Below are positions 5,237-5,853 of a stretch of 5,853 nucleotides of DNA, in pieces. The translations under genes and the position numbers were made by a program. How positions within the stretch are numbered: the first letter of the stretch is position 1; each line of letters begins with the position of its first letter. Source of the stretch: Gordonibacter sp036659115 (GTDB lineage Bacteria > Actinomycetota > Coriobacteriia > Coriobacteriales > Eggerthellaceae). The stretch is from the NCBI RefSeq assembly GCF_036659115.1, contig NZ_JAVXDF010000115.1; one strand, given 5' to 3'. The notes under the pieces are model-generated. The model did not search any database. It was not told the origin of the DNA and saw only the letters and a list, made by a program, of their open reading frames with translations.

Positions 5237-5466
5237 CGAATAGCTGCCACCTTTTCGGTGCGGTTGGTTTTAGCCCGGAGTTTGTGCTGTAGACTTTTTC
5301 GCCCGAAGCCCCGTGATGGGTTTCGGGCGATTTTAGGTGCGCCGAACAGTGTGCTCTGGCGCGCTTTCCCTTCTGCTTTCGTTGCTTTGTTTCTGCTTCG
5401 TTCGCCCTATCAGGTACCGTTTCGCCTGTCGTGTGGGCATCGCTTGACGTTGCTACCTTGACGTTG
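5237..5466. other. Convergent intergenic region, degV to LuxR-type gene
   Basis: About 230 bases with no supported gene. CACC (5248-5251) and GGTG (5257-5260) form a small hairpin around TTTTC, soon followed by TTGGTTTT, possibly a minor first terminator. The main terminator is at 5299-5334. At 5371-5403 a pyrimidine-rich stretch carries two similar copies of TTCTGCTT followed by CGTT, 20 bases apart. No minus-strand terminator for the LuxR-type gene was seen: the 5299-5330 stem has no T run on that strand. An open frame across 5258-5461 has no ribosome site and an improbable composition. Confidence 0.6.
5299..5334 (+). terminator. Intrinsic terminator of degV
   Basis: TCGCCCGAA (5299-5307) pairs perfectly with TTCGGGCGA (5322-5330). 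The stem continues inward through G-T and three C-G pairs to a 6-base CGTGAT loop. TTTT (5331-5334) follows. It stands 62 bases after the degV stop and is the strongest terminator in the window for the plus strand. Confidence 0.88.
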
Positions 5467-5471
5467 CTACC
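5444..5471. repeat. 14-base tandem duplication across the LuxR-type stop codon
   Basis: TTGACGTTGCTACC is present twice back to back, at 5444-5457 and 5458-5471, with no mismatch. The right copy contains the minus-strand stop codon (5467-5469) and part of the last sense codon of the LuxR-type gene. The left copy lies just beyond the stop. The unit length is not a multiple of three, but since the gene already ends in the right copy the protein is unaffected. Confidence 0.9.
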
Positions 5472-5853
5472 AGGCGTCGCGAGCTTCTTCCACCATCCCC
5501 AGCAGTTCCTGTTGGTTATGAATATCTAGCTTCCGATAGATGTGGCTGATATGCGTCTTGGCGGTACTCTTGGAAACGCACAACTTGTCCTGGATGTAGG
5601 CCGCATTGTGACCCTTTGCCAGCAGAAACATAACTTCCGTTTCTCGGCGTGACAGCAGGTAGCGATCGGCGATGGCCTCGCATTGTCCGCGAAACCGACC
5701 CCTCTCGCGCGAGCGATCGGCCTCTGAAAGGATGGGCGGCTCTGCGAGGGGCGCTCGGGTAGGAGGCATGCCGGTGCGGGGCGATCCGCGGTGCTCGGTT
5801 GTGCTTGCGGCGGGATGTCCCCTGCGAAGTGCTGCGGGCGAAGCGCTATCGGG
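5467..5853 (-). CDS. LuxR-family transcriptional regulator, C-terminal part (runs off the window)
   Basis: Only the last 128 residues are visible. The frame stays open to the right edge, so the start lies outside; the ATG at 5767-5769 is internal in my reading. The last 64 residues (5467-5661) are a LuxR/FixJ-type helix-turn-helix: LSRRETEVMFLLAKGHN begins it, then YIQDKL, then the recognition helix SKSTAKTHISHIYRKL. These match the family pattern LTxRExEVLxLLAxGxxxxxIAxxL...SxxTVKxHxxxIxxKL. The 60 or so residues before it are rich in Ala, Pro, Arg and Ser and look like a flexible linker. In Eggerthellaceae many LuxR-type proteins have a multi-span membrane domain before such a linker, so this may be the DNA-binding end of a membrane sensor; the sensor part is not visible. 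A two-component response regulator is the alternative. Convergent with degV, so not in its operon. Confidence 0.88.
   Translation of the reverse strand, partial: PDSASPAALRRGHPAASTTEHRGSPRTGMPPTRAPLAEPPILSEADRSRERGRFRGQCEAIADRYLLSRRETEVMFLLAKGHNAAYIQDKLCVSKSTAKTHISHIYRKLDIHNQQELLGMVEEARDAW

Noticed and set aside
5258..5461. 67-codon plus-strand frame after degV
   Set aside because: It spans the degV terminator, has no ribosome binding site and reads as a chance Leu/Arg/Phe-rich translation.

Overview
The window looks like chromosomal DNA from a high-GC actinomycete of the class Coriobacteriia, most likely family Eggerthellaceae (Eggerthella/Gordonibacter-like). The reasons are the GC-rich coding style with AGGA-type ribosome binding sites, a PcrA helicase with a long Gly/Ser/Arg linker, and above all a LuxR-type C-terminal DNA-binding domain of the divergent kind that these gut bacteria carry in large numbers. 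The family assignment is an inference from protein style; no marker gene is present.

Left part (1-1235): a terminator hairpin closes whatever lies upstream. A leader with a palindrome and an interrupted hairpin follows, then two genes of the shikimate/aromatic amino acid pathway that overlap by 4 bases: a stand-alone AroQ-class chorismate mutase and a type I-beta DAHP synthase. In Bacillus-type enzymes these two domains are fused, so this pair looks like the split form of a feedback-regulated enzyme.

Middle (1236-4139): a small VapD-family (Cas2-fold, toxin-like) gene whose frame is broken by one extra G in a GGGGG run. Deleting one G gives a full-length, 99-residue VapD with no stop. Its local base composition is clearly more AT-rich than its neighbours. 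After it comes an 11-bp perfect stem-loop just ahead of the ribosome binding site of pcrA, a complete UvrD/PcrA superfamily 1A DNA helicase of 784 residues. All its helicase motifs and its C-terminal Tudor-like domain are intact. It also has an acidic/Gly-rich stretch not expected from the usual family sequence.

Right part (4140-5853): a 242-base intergenic region holds a large interrupted inverted repeat, a weak T-tailed hairpin and two 12-base direct repeats ahead of a DegV-family fatty-acid-binding protein. That gene is followed by a good intrinsic terminator. Convergent to it, on the minus strand and running off the right edge, is the 3' end of a LuxR-family regulator. A 14-base tandem duplication spans its stop codon.

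The genes are mostly housekeeping and not obviously one system. I see no CRISPR array, insertion sequence, tRNA or rRNA. The observations most worth checking are the single-base vapD break, the split chorismate mutase/DAHP synthase, the Gln-for-His change in the DegV protein, and the repeats upstream of degV.
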